64,000 nucleotides of DNA from Acephala macrosclerotiorum. Lineage: Eukaryota; Ascomycota; Leotiomycetes; Helotiales; Mollisiaceae. The notes under the pieces are model-generated. The model was not told where the DNA came from. It saw only the letters and a program-made list of their open reading frames with translations, and did not search any database. A program made the translations under genes and the position numbers. Every line of letters begins with the position of its first letter. The first letter of the stretch is position 1. The stretch covers positions 220,782-284,781 of the forward strand of contig MU119252.1 of assembly GCA_014904845.1 (NCBI GenBank). Reading direction: 5' to 3'. Shown here piece by piece: positions 45,752 through 57,338 of this stretch.

Positions 45752-46933
45752 TCAACTCCAGACCTGGCGACAGGAAATCTTCAACCGTTTCGTCCGCATA
45801 AATCCCTTCCATTTTTCGTACTCCTTTCGATTTCTTTCGGTGCCAGATTGTCCATTCACGGGCCAGTCTTCAAGTTCTTTTGGGCACGTTCCTCCCATGA
45901 TTTTCGGCATCGCATGCCAGCACCATCTCGTTTCTCCTCCCATCCACACGCAGCCGCCACTTCGGACCCTCAACACGCACATTTCCATCTCACGTTCTTC
46001 GTCGTCCTCATCTGGCTTCTCTCCATCATCACGTTTCTTGTCTTTCGATATGATGAAAAGGCCATCACATCCCAACGTAAAGCTCGCAAGTCCTCTTTGG
46101 CATTCCTCAGACACGTCGCGGTGTACCGGCATATAGTCCTTCGTCCCATACAGCAGCACTACTCCGGACTCTGGCTTGAAGGAATTCTGGAACAAAGTAG
46201 TAACGAGTGAGGATACATCGGGAGGAAATGGCGTTGGAGATTCGGCGGGATAGGAACGCGTGGTCCAATCGTACTGACTTCCTAGCGTTAGCCAACGGAG
46301 CCTCTTATGTAGAAATTGAGTGGTGTTTAGTAATTTATGGTTCGAGTGCGGATTGATTGGCGTGAAGACTTGGTGCTTTGAGTGAGGTGGGTATGTGAAA
46401 AATGATTCCGGCTGCCCAGTGGCACCGTTTGGTAGGTAAGGAATCTCGTAATCTTGATGGATGTTCGTTTTGTGGAGTGGATTTGCGAGATCTCTATGCA
46501 ACACAGAATCGAGCATTAGGAATTGGCATTCTGGTGGAAGCAGAGAAGGGTAGAGCCGAAGTCCTGGGAAAGGGGTCAGCGAGTACTATCACGTGTGCGG
46601 AGTTCTCGTACCTGGAAAATATTTGTGCTCGTAGATTGTGCATGCCTTGGGAGTCGAATCTCGAGGCACGGAGTCGTACGAGGGCCAGTGGCTCATGAGC
46701 TTGTCCCTTGCTGCTGCAATCAGCTCAGAGGAAACAGTGTCAACTGGTATGATTGACTCTTCTTGTTGCTTTGTTAAACCCCTGCTGAAGTCTACAACTT
46801 GAAGATCATTGGCTATGCTTGCATCGTCTATCTTCTGGTATTTCTTGTAGGTGTTGCATATCGCTTGAGGTGGTATTGCATGTGTATTGTGGTCATGCTG
46901 CTTCTGCTTTTCTGTTAATCTTCCTGGCTGCAA
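45752..46933 (-). CDS. AlkB-like Fe(II)/2-oxoglutarate dioxygenase (ALKBH1 type)
   Basis: Exon 1 reaches 46612; a 48-nt intron spans 46611-46564 (GTACGA donor, CCCAG acceptor); exon 2 is 46563-45752. The encoded protein has about 377 residues. The N-terminus has the ALKBH1-type YKKYQK and DFSRGLT blocks. The central region has RWLTLGSQYDWTTRSYP. The iron site shows HRD (MPVHRDVSEE) and the distal His in RWCWHAMP, and the 2-oxoglutarate Arg lies in KRLKISCRQVW. Such enzymes demethylate or modify nucleic acid bases (DNA, tRNA). The start is unresolved: the frame opens at 46933 with TTG, an in-frame stop precedes it, and there is no in-frame ATG before YKKYQK. A short first exon from ATG 46982 is possible (donor GTGGTC). 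All catalytic residues are present, so the enzyme is probably functional. Confidence 0.82.
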
Positions 46934-47442
46934 GTCACACCGTACGGCTCACCGTCACCCTCGGACCACCTTGGAGATCCATGATGAGCTGTCTTTTGTG
47001 GAGGACAATAGGGGTTTCTATTGCTCTGTTGATTCTAATAATGTCTTTCGGCGGTTTCTAGCAGCTTCTACTGTTTAAAGTCATGAATCGTTGACGTTTT
47101 GTTGTGTCGGTTGAAAGAGTTTACAAATTTCGCAGATCGTTCGAGATGCAGGTCATTATTAGCAGGACGCTATAATCGCGTCTCGGTTACAGCCCAATGA
47201 GCCTGAGGACAGTCATCGCTTCCATTTCCAGATTGGGAATAATAATATCGAAACCGATGGTATTATAAATAATTATTATAATTGCAAATAATAAATAAAA
47301 ATAAAAATAAAAATTTAATAAAATAAGTATATTAGTTTTTAAATTTTAACTCGAGCTAGCAAAATATAAAAATGCACAGGAAATTGCCATAAAATGCCTC
47401 CAAACGCAGAATAGATAATTCCGCCAATTTCCGTCCAGCGAT
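46934..47442. other. Intergenic with a small AT-rich patch
   Basis: The promoter side of the AlkB gene, then an AT-rich patch (about 47230-47350) containing AAATAA repeats. No TIR or duplication was found around the patch. It lies at the 3' end of the long HET relic. Confidence 0.4.
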
Positions 47443-50400
47443 TCAGCGTATCTCGAAAACTTTGGCGGAGATGCCTTCATTATTTTGATGCGCCATAGCC
47501 TCACCATCCATCATACCGTGCACATAGCACTCTCCCATCATTTCATAGTACCACCGCTCGTCGTCGCCCATTTTGGTGAGGAAATTAGCCTCAATGATCT
47601 GCTCGTATTCGGCTTTCTCCTTCTTCTTCAACTGCTGTCTTCGCCTGATACCGACATAATCCTTCTTTTTGGCTTTGCTCTTTTCTAACTCCTGATACTT
47701 TACCTTGTCTTCCCCTGTGGCCTTCTCTTTATCTTTCCCTACACCTTCCTCCTTACCTTCCTCCTCGGCCTTCCCCTTAACTTTCTCATCTTTCTTCTCC
47801 TCAGCCATTTCCTCAGCCCTCCCCCTGTCCGCCTCGTCATCTGTCTCCTCCTCTGTGTCCTCTTCGTGATCAATTCCATCTTTTCTTTCAAGCTTCTGCT
47901 TTTCCCTCAGTTCTTTTTCACCTTTGGAGGGTGGTCTAAAATCGCGATGAAACTCGCCATCTTTGCCAATGATTCCAGGTGTGCCTCGTTCCCATCTAGC
48001 AAGATCCCGTTCAATACTACGTTGCGTATCGTCCCAGAGTGATGGTAGTTGCTCCCTCTTCCTCTGAACCCATTTCTGGAGCATTTGCTGTGATGTGAAT
48101 GTACGCTCTGATTCTTTTTCCAGTTCTGCATGTAGCACGATTCCAATTTGTTCTAGCACTGATTCAGTTTGAGAGCGTTCTAGCGGGGGCATCTGTGGCG
48201 TATGAGGGACTCTTTGCCTGTCTTTACCATGCCCGACAGAATTGTTTTGGTCGTTGGAGTCCTGCGATACGGTCTGTGCGGTGGGATCGTTTGGTGTGAT
48301 TCCAGTGTCTACCTGTTCATTAATGATATTGGAAGAGTCAATTCCAGCTCGCTTACCTGCCCCGTTGAATGCAGTAGTCTCAGCCGCCCAATCGGGGTAC
48401 AATATTGCCCGATTTCCCTTCTTCCTCTTCAGATGATCTGCTCTTTTCAATTGTCGCTCTTTAATTACTTCAAGCTCTGATCACTCTTGTTCCTGCTCTT
48501 TTACGTAATCTCGTTTCCCCCTTTTCGCGGGCTTCAGCCAGTGCCGGCCGTAGCTGAACGCTATCTCAAATTCTTCCCAGTTGACCACTTCAGGTTTCCA
48601 ACCCTTCCTCCACCTCTCTAGAAAAGGCTCCTTGTCCCTCTTTTGTGCCTTCTGCTTTCTCTTGTCATCTTCTTCGTTCTTCTGCTGTTCCAGCCTTTGT
48701 CCTATTTTCATCCATTCGCTCTGCTCCGCCGCCCAACTTTCTGGCCCAGTAGCCTCGGGGTGATCAGAAATCCAAGTTTTTCGCCATTCTTCAAATCTCA
48801 TTCTCTGCTCTTTGATTGTATTCTCTTGCAGATCAGGATTCTCCAGACCCTTCTTGTTCATCCAGACATTGAACGACTCAACCTCGGATTCATCCTTATC
48901 CCTCGTGTGATGCCATTCATCGTCAGTCTCCCACTTTTGCTTGTTATTCAAGACCTCCTCCGGCCCATAGAATTTGCCTCTCTCTCTCAGCCAAGCTCTA
49001 AAAGAGTCAATGCAGAGAAACCAGGAGTTCGCAGCTGCCCACTCCGTTGTCCAATCTTGTGCTCGCTCCTTGCTCCATTCCTCGCGGGCCTTTTCCCGGT
49101 CATCAGGATACACAATAGGTTTCTTGTGGACGCGCGACCACATGCGGAAGCCCTCATCCTCACGATAATACTTGTTCGTATCTTGCCACCAGGTCCTCCA
49201 CTTAGTGTCCTGGCGAAACAAATCCCACAACGTCTTCTGATGTTCGGTCAGCTTGAAAGACTCACGAAAAGTTGCGTCATCGTTTGAAAATCGAAGTCGA
49301 TCCATGATATTCTCGTCACTGCCTCCGCTTTGTGATGCCCAGGCGGCAATCTCGTATATTTGTGGGAGCAGGACATGAACATAGCTACGCATGCTTTTGA
49401 TGGTCATCTTCGCAGCGTCGTAATCCTTTGCATTCTCTAGCTCCGTTACCCTCCTCTTCATAACCCAAGCCCTGAACTCATGGATGCGCATCAAGCCCGC
49501 CCGCACCAATTTCCACCGTTGGGCCCAAATCACATCATTCTTCCACTGCTCGCGTTTCTTGAGCTCCCAAACCTTGCAGGTTTTCTTGTCTTTTTCACGT
49601 TTCTCTCTGAAAACTTTCTGTTTACCTAGATGATTCTTGTAGCTCTCACCAACATAGTTAGCAAGAAATTTGAGCTCCCACTTCATTTCGCTCTTTATGA
49701 TGTGCATCTCCTTGGGACCACGTCTCCTGAGTATCACAGGCACGCTGCATCCGTAGAGAGTGCATACAAGATCATGCTCTTTCACATTGGCCGCAACCAA
49801 TCCAAGTCGTCCAGCTTCCGTCTTCACTAGAGCCCGGTTCCAGATTGCCGCTTGTACGCGGCGGCAGAATTGTGCAACTACCGAGTTGCGCTCATGCTCA
49901 ATAAGACCAGTAGTATCGACAACACCAGAGGTAGTATTGCCCTTGCGGAAGGATTCCTGGCATGCACGCGAATAGTACACTGGCGGATTCTTTCCGTCGC
50001 TCCCTCTGTCTGCTACTAATGTCCTCCAGAAATGCTCCGGTGGCGTGGCCTCCATGTCACCCCAGCCAGCAAAGTGTGCCCATGCAGTCGGTATTGAGCC
50101 ACTTTGGGAAGAAGGTTGGAGCTCGGCTACGGTATCTAGAATAAATCCCTTGACGAAAAGGCTGAAATGATTGAGGCTCGGCTGAGGGCTCCGTATAGGA
50201 GTGGTGATTGTTTGACCGCTCTTTCCAGCATCAGCTGCATTCCCATTATCCTTTGGGGACACCCGCTTGCGAAAGCGAAATGCCTTTTTGTCCAAGCTCT
50301 TCGTCTCCGCCGCATTATAGTTTCGGTGTGTAAGGTTCGGCAGACCGACCAACGAATCTGCGTTTTTGCGACCCATCCTCAGCCCATCGATACCAGGCCC

Positions 50401-51559
50401 ACGATCCATGCCGTACGAGGCTTTCGACAATTGAGGGATCCAAGAAGGAAGAGGCAGCTCATCTGGCTCCTGCTCGACGACTATTGCAAATGGTCGACAA
50501 ATGACGTCGAGCGCCCGCGATGGATCACGGCTCACGTTTCGACGCACACAAAATTCGATGAACTCTTTGCAAACGTCAATGTAAGAGGCTTCGTAGTCGA
50601 CCTTATATTGCTTCTTTGCTGTGAACATCTCAAGAACTGCTTGGGTATGGTCTGTGACGTGTAGTGTCTTATTTGCAGCTGTTGGCGTAGTGTCCTTTGA
50701 GATTCCCAGGAGCGCGTAGACAGAGTCATGCGGATTGGTAACGTCAAAGATTGAGAGGTTGGATACCAGGTACTCGAGGGTCAGTAGAGGTTGCGCTTTC
50801 GTTATGGCCCCTGGAGTCTCCAGATTTTGTTTGTAGCGTGCCTCCGCTTCTTGTTTGTAGCGCTTTGCTCGCGCCTCTGGCGCGACCACTTCATCGTCCT
50901 CAGACTCGTAATCTAGCTCGTCGGGTAGTCTCGCAGAAGCAGTCTTCGGTTGGCGTCTTGGCTGTTTGGGTTGGGACTGCAGCCGTCTGATGTAATCGTA
51001 GTCGCGGAACAGCTTTCCCGTCGCGTCGACCAAGAGACTCGCACCCAATTGCGAGATGTACTCGAACCACCTGGGTACATGATGGTATTTGGTGTCTTGT
51101 TTCATGACCTAGACAGAAGTCTTGTTAGCATCTGTTTGTTTGAGCACTCTACGCACGATCACCTCGCGGCAGGAGAACATCGTTTATGATGCAGATGGTA
51201 ATGATAATGACAGCGCAGTAGGAAATTTATAAGAATTGGTTGAACGTTAGTCCAGCAGCCTGTGGACAGTTCGTGCCCTTTAGCTATCCGACTCGAACAT
51301 GTCGTAAAAGCTATCAATGCCAATGGTAAGATGAAGAGCGTTAACTCCTACCTCGGACAATCTATGAGTAGCTGTCTCCACCTCGACAAAAAGTTCGACA
51401 GCTACAGCGAATTTGTTCCATGAAAGTTTTGCTGCGCCGCAATGAATGATGGCCTTTGGAGCTAAAGCGACCTCTTGCACAACCCAGCGACGCGAGAACC
51501 ATTCACGCTGCATGAGTTCCAGCAGGGCTTTCCACTTCTCGCTGAACTCGGCAGAGTGG
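47443..51559 (-). pseudogene. 5'-truncated long HET-family gene with in-frame stop and Phe/Trp repeat region
   Basis: The relic begins abruptly inside a HET domain near 51559 (FSEKWKALLELM, then REWFSRRWVVQEVALAPKA). The N-terminal HET motifs (YTWG, CINQ) are missing where an AT island starts. Exon 51559-51352 ends LSE; a 243-nt intron spans 51351-51109 (GTAGGA donor, GTCTAG acceptor); the frame then runs VMKQDTKYHHVP to TGA 48481-48483. Beyond that stop the same frame stays open to 47443 and ends with the family-typical CYVHGMMDGEAM and FEIR, so the TGA is a secondary nonsense (CGA-to-TGA would explain it). Post-HET marks include DVTNPHDSVYALLGIS and LPLPSWIPQ. The unusual part is about 400 residues rich in W, K, E and R with repeated F-x-x-W blocks. 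Inactive, but otherwise well preserved. Confidence 0.8.
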
Positions 51560-52565
51560 TCATTAAGTCAGCTAGCTGATGTCAGTACTAATAACTGATC
51601 AGTTATCAGCCAATCAATTGCTTAGTTTTTCAACTGACAGCCAGTCATTTAATAGATTCTCGAATGACCAAATTAATCAGCTCAATAATTAGATTTTTAA
51701 GATTTTGGAGTCGTGATTTTGGTTTTTTAATAGTGTTTTAGTAATAAACCGGAACGAAAAAACTTAATAGAAGGCCTTTAATTAGTCAGAATCAAGCGAG
51801 CTAAAACAATAAAAGTAAAAAACACTAAAACTTTCTAAGTATATTTTTGCCTTAGATATTAAAGTACTTATTTAAATATTAAATATTTTTATAATTGCGC
51901 AACTTTAAAAAAAAGTTTTAAAAAGTATTTTTTTAATATAAAATTCTATTAAAAGCGCGTTAATATTTTAAGTACTAAAAAGTTTATTAATTTATCGATT
52001 TTATCGTTTAATAAAATTTAAATTATTATTTTAATAAAATATTTTAATTTCGAATTTTTATAAAATATTTAAATTAAAAGTTTTTAATTTGAAAATTGAA
52101 ATAAAATTAAAATAATAAAATTAAAAACTTTATAATTTTTTATAAAAACGTTTTTACGAGATTTATAAAATAAAATATACATCGAATAAAAAAAACATTT
52201 TATAAAATATATATATAAATTAAAAAATTTAAATTTTTTTTTTAATTATTTATATAATAATATTATACGAATTTCGTTTATATTCGTTTTCGCTATTTTT
52301 TATCGTTTAACAATTTTATATAAATTTCGAAGTAATTTAAAATAATTACGAAAATCGTAATTTTAATTCGTTTCGTTGAAAACTTTATTTATAACGCGTA
52401 ATTTCTTATAATCACGTGTTAATCAAATTAATGTAATATAATTATAATTAATTTGATTAGATTTAGATTAGATTATAATTAACAGTATATTTTCATGATT
52501 AAATTATAATTAACGATCTATAATCTAATTTAATCTAATCATTTATCACGCTGATTAATACTCGA
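51560..52565. repeat. AT-rich, RIP-like island truncating the HET relic
   Basis: About 1 kb of extreme AT content with no open frame. Remaining C and G occur largely as CpG (TTCG, ACG, CGTT). The left margin carries a perfect 16-bp palindrome ATAACTGATCAGTTAT (51591-51606) and several TCAG-containing short repeats. I found no convincing TIR pair or target duplication at the two edges, so its class is unknown. It is probably a decayed transposon whose insertion, or a linked deletion, removed the 5' end of the HET gene. Confidence 0.65.
52454..52541. repeat. Hairpin-forming inverted repeat in the AT island
   Basis: The left arm at 52454-52477 (starting TGATTAGATTTAGATTAGA) and right arm at 52519-52541 are near-perfect inverted copies of 23-24 bp with a 41-bp AT loop. 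The arms retain TTAGATT units. It lies next to the right edge of the island and may be a terminal or subterminal structure of the decayed element. Confidence 0.6.
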
Positions 52566-53119
52566 GTACGTGGGTTAGCAGATTAGTATTAAAACCTTGA
52601 AAATAATTTGGCCAGAAACAGATATTAGCTGGGATGGATTCAGATCGTTATAATGTTCACCGTGATACTGTAGTTGAGAAAGTTGTCTTGTCAGTTGTGG
52701 ATAGGTGGGGAAAGGAACATGAGAGAGCGACCGAAGAGGAAGGTGAAAAAGTCTTTGAGTGAAGCAAGGAGGAGCATGGGCGATATTGGAGTAGAGAGCT
52801 ACATGGTCAGGTAAATATTGAGAGCTCTTGCAAACGAAGTCACAATAAGTGGGAATCATGATTGGGCTGCGAGATGAATTCAAGAAGGAACAAGAACTAT
52901 CTCAGGCAAGGCCCGCATCAAATCAAATCATCCGATGCCATCGATTCAGCACATAGCTCGCCAGTCAACCAAAGTCATCCAGCAGCATGTCATCCTCAGC
53001 AATACAAGACCGCGAAATACCATTATACCAGCATGCCATCGTAACATCGTAATATCGTGCCGTCATCCGTGATAAACCGGAGTCGGAGCAAGTGCAGACA
53101 AGTACCCCGCAAAACGAAT
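52566..53119. other. Intergenic, no gene recognised
   Basis: Normal-composition sequence between the AT island and the KH gene 3' end. I looked here for the missing N-terminus of the HET relic and did not find it. The minus frame 52575-52883 is not HET-like. Confidence 0.45.
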
Positions 53120-54780
53120 CTACCAGTTGCCACCAGCGCCGCCGTCCCAACCTCCGCTACCACCATTATCACCACCACCAGCAGCATTCTCGTTCATCTC
53201 GTTACCCCAGTCGCCGATCTTGTCCTCCTCACCTCCACCGAACTCTGGAGTAGGGTAGGTCTCGATGGGGGCACCACCACCACCATATCCGTTATCTCCA
53301 CCACCGAATCCGCCACCACCATCGCGAGGAGGACGAGGAGCATTGGTCTGAATAATAGAGATGTGTTAGCAATTGAAAGCGTGTGAGAGAAGTACGGGTC
53401 TGGGAGACTCTTACCCATTCATCAGAGATCTCTTGGATTATGATCTTGACCTTGTTGATGGCAGTGCGCGTACCCTTGAGAGTAATCTTGACCATGTCGC
53501 GGGCACGAGGGCGTGGGGCATCATCCTCTCTCTTGGGCAGCTCGATGTTAGCGATGTTGGTCTCGGCTCTGATCTCCTTGATCTTGGTTCCGCCAGGACC
53601 GATGATTCTGCCGGTGATACCAGAGAAGACCTCCATGACTTCCTCTTGTTCTGAACCATCGTCAAACTCAGCAGCAGCACCATTGCCACCGCCGCCACGT
53701 CCAACATTCTCCGGCTCAGCCTCACGCTCGATCTCAACACCATTCTTCTCAAAATCGCTCCACATGCGGTCAGAGAGATACTTCACAACGTACTTCCATC
53801 TGGGGATCCAGTAGTTGCGGTTCAAATTGTCGAACTTGACAGTGAAGGGATCATTCTGTGCCTCGGAAGTCCAAGCACAATCCGCACCGATGACTCGCTT
53901 CTCAGCATCGGGACCCTCAAGCATGTCGCCAGTGACCTTGACTACAGCGAAGGCTCTCTTGAATTCATTGGCCTCGGCCTTTGGTGGATAGTAGACGCAG
54001 ACGTCAAGCTCGATGCCTTGGAATCTAGAGAGCGTGGAAATCAATATTTGCGCTAATTTCTATGGCTCTGGAGGATGAATGTGGATGAGAAGGGGTATGA
54101 GTTCCAAATCAGATAGGGAGGAGCATGCTTGAAAGCGGGGAAACTTTCGGGGTAGAAACTTACACCTCACGATGGTAGAACTCGAACTTGTCCTCGCCGG
54201 GAAGCATGGCAGGGATGGTTCGCGGCATGTTGACGTGGAGTCTGGTATGGATGAAGTTGAGAATGGCGCATCGTCGCTTCTGGTCCTGTATTGCGCGTCA
54301 GTTTTGGTACGTGTAACTCTGAAGCCAGGAATCGCGAGTGACTGTCTTGGAAGAGGGAGGAAGTGGTAGGTTGAAGGTCAACGCGCGCGCAAGGCAGTTC
54401 ATTCACAGCTACGGGAAGGAAACACTGCAGCGGCGCGATGTTCCGACACATTGATCGCAGGCGCGAAGGCATCGAGGAAGGGGAGGGAGGTTAAACACAA
54501 ATGCGCGTTGCGCAAGCGCTGAAGTCCGGGCAAGAAAGGATTTCAAACGTACCTCTCCAGCTTCCTCGTCGGGTTGGAAGTAGTACTCTTCCTCGCCATG
54601 CTCATACTCGTCGAACTCTTGAGGAGTTTGAGGATTGCCATCGATCTTCTCGATCACGGCGAAGGGGTTCGCGTGGACCAGCTTGTTGCTAGTTGGCTTA
54701 GCGTTCTCCTTTCCAGCTGGCTTCTGGTTCTCCTTGCCCATCGCAACGGTAGCAGGCTTCTTCTTGGTTGCGGGCGCCAT
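53120..54780 (-). CDS. KH-domain RNA-binding protein
   Basis: Four exons: 54780-54553, 54285-54164, 54024-53415, 53347-53120. Introns are 267, 139 and 67 nt (GTACGT, GTAAGT, GTAAGA donors; CAG or TAG acceptors). Phases agree and give 395 residues. The N-terminus is Lys/Pro-rich. A conserved globular part follows (KRRCAILNFIHTRLHVNMPR, GIELDVCVYYPPKA, NYWIPRWKYVVKYL). A single KH domain lies at about residues 245-315 with the GxxG loop inside GRIIGPGGTKIKEI. The last 75 residues are an RGG-like glycine-rich tail ending GGWDGGAGGNW. This architecture indicates an RNA-binding protein, nuclear or cytoplasmic, and is probably a conserved core gene of filamentous ascomycetes. The precise target RNA is unknown. 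The unusually long first intron in an otherwise short-intron window may carry regulatory sequence. Confidence 0.88.
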
Positions 54781-56480
54781 CTTGATCGTGATGGGGTTGC
54801 GTTGGAAGTCTACGTTGTGTTGATGTGGAGGTTGATAGGGTGGAGGACGCGAGGAGGGGATTTTATGCAGCTCCCCTACAATCCGCCAACTAGCGCATTC
54901 TCCTTCGGCTACCTAAGTCTTCTTTGGGTCAGCTTTGCTTTCAGGTGAATAAGAGCAAACGGAAAGAGGTCCTTGAAAGTAACAGAAAGCGTACGGACCA
55001 GGTTGGAAAGGCGCATATGCAGATGCCCGCCAGCTTTAGCATACCCTGGCAGGCACCTGCAAGCCCTCTTGAATGGAGGGGCTTTGTTTGCGGTGCGCAA
55101 CGGCCCGCAGGCATGAAACAGCCACAAGGAACCAAACAGAAAGTTAGATGAAGAAGAAGAGATGAGAATGGAAAATCTGGAGCCTTTTATGTTGTCTTCG
55201 CATCCCTTCCTGTAGGAGTGGTTCTTCTAGGAAGGAGCTTTCACTTCTCCCCTGGAATCGCGCCTTCCGCACCTACCGCAGGCACGAAAATGCATGGATT
55301 AGAGCTTCCGCCCATTAAGTATAGGCGAATGCACAACCTTCCAAGTTCACCTCGCCTTCAAGCATGGGCAGCTTGTCCGTCTACTCGGTGATCTCTTTCT
55401 CCTGCCACCACCGCAGTAGCCCCGTCTGCTAAGAGGCCACTCAACAGCTTCACACAAAGTCCTTACCATCTGTTCACCAGTCCTCGATCGCCCTTCGCAA
55501 CCTCCACCAACTTCACTACCCGGCGTCTAGCCATGAAGTCCATTCCCTAAAACCCGCGTTCCTCAAGTTAATACTTTTCATGCCCATGCATGACTTTTCT
55601 AAACACAAACTCCATTTCTACTGATCATCTGCCTCACTCTCCATCCATCTCCATCCATGCCTCTCCATACTTTCTCCCCTCTCCCACATTCTCAATCACC
55701 TTTAGACTCTCAAGATGGAATGAACGCAATCCTAGAAGAAACACTCAGTTTCGTGTTATGTTGTCGTAGAGCTTGCAGCTTAGAAAGACTAACATGTATA
55801 TCTGTCAGCTTAGTTGAAGATGACGCAAGGGGGAAATTGAAAGCTGCGAAGAAGATGAGTCTTCGTAACAGCTCAGGCAAGTCAAGGGACACGTTGGTCT
55901 TCTTCAGCCCTTGAAGCAGTTTCCAACCTATCTCCAAAGCGCCCCTCTTTCACAATTTCTAGTCGAGCTGGAAACTCATTCAAGTAAAGTACCTCGCTTC
56001 AGAAACACATTATCTCCACGGTGGCAGAGCTAAGCTGCTAAGCATCATGAAGAATACTTTCCTTTCCCTCAAGATATTCATGAAAAATGCCGCACTCAAG
56101 AGCTCCTCTGATACCACATCAGGCAAAGGTTGCGCAAACAAACCCCACCAAAGTAGGGAAAGAGAAGCGGAGATTAAGCGAAAGTCCGCGAACTCGGCTC
56201 AATGTCTAGAATACCCCTGCATTTCTCAGCATGTCAATGTTATTACACCTCGAAATGCCCCAAGACATTTCGGACATTGGCTTTGCGAGTTGGAAGTCTT
56301 TTTTATTGCACATCGCAAGGGGCGGCAGGAGAACTACCACCGCCGGGAGGAACTACAAGAGCATATCGCTGACTTTCGGGGGGACCCTCCCGCTGGCGGC
56401 AGCTGCGGTCCTCCATTTGCTGCTTTTTACGATGTGCAACAGACTATTGAATGCCAGTTGTAAAGAAGGGACATTCAAGT
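54781..56480. other. Intergenic, no gene recognised
   Basis: The KH gene promoter and 1.7 kb of sequence with only chance frames (54924-55151, 55657-55914 and 56047-56463 on plus). No domain, splice pair or repeat stands out. Confidence 0.4.
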
Positions 56481-56700
56481 CTTTAATAAGCTAGTAAGGC
56501 GCTAATAAAAGATCTGCGCGTATATAAAAATTGAAAAGTATAATAATTTACTTCGATTTAAAAAACTAAATAAAATTATTTTATTAATAATATTAAATAT
56601 ATTAAATTATTATAAATAAAAATAAAAAATAAAAAATAATATAAACTTTATAAAAAATAATAAATAAAGTGATTTTCCACAAGTGCCCTTTAAAGTATTT
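56481..56700. repeat. Small AT-rich island, possible decayed MITE
   Basis: About 220 bp of strongly AT-rich sequence. Flanking it are weakly inverted motifs, AAGGGACATT on the left (56466-56475) and AAGGGCACTT on the right in reverse complement (about 56683-56692), each near a TA. This could be the remains of a TA-flanked MITE, but the match is too short to be sure. Confidence 0.35.
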
Positions 56701-57338
56701 TTCACCTTATAAGTTGAAATAAATGGGAGTTTTCAAAGTCCCAACTCATTCAAGCTGTACTTGGCAAAAGTAGTACGTATTAAATTTACTAGATGCAAAA
56801 CTTACTTTCTTGGGAATATTTCTATTAATTGAATCAAGAGACCGAATAGACAGAAGCTACAAGCTCGAGTGAAATATCTCCAATATACAAAGCATTCTAG
56901 AACATGTGGCGTTGTAAATAGCTGCAAATGACAAACGAGGCTATTGCAACTATCGAAATCCCGTTTTTGGGGAAACGACCAATTCGAACAATCAAAAGCA
57001 TTCCGGAGCTGATATTAGCTTAACAATGAATTCGTCTTTGGCATTTACTTCATGAATAGTGAGGAAGGAAGAACCCACAACCCCCGAAGTAGCTTTTCCT
57101 TACACTCGCTATCGGTTATTACCACCTCGAAATTACAGGCCCAAAACAAATCTCCTTGCTGACACCTTACTCCTCTCTTCTCCATGGCCTCAATTTCTCT
57201 CCCATCCTTCTGGGCCGTCGCGTACTTGAGAAGCTGCGCAGTCTTAGGTATATGTGTCCCATCGGCACTCTTCTCCACTAAGAATATCTAGCCGGGCATT
57301 ATTGTCGATTGATAACTGCCCATGGAGCATAATTCATA
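56701..57338. other. Intergenic, no gene recognised
   Basis: No supported feature. The minus frame 57045-57278 has a fairly natural composition but starts at GTG and has no recognisable family or splice partner. Confidence 0.4.

Noticed and set aside
52454..52541. TTAGATT units as degenerate telomere repeats.
   Set aside because: They form the arms of a local hairpin and lack the G-triplet of fungal telomere repeats.
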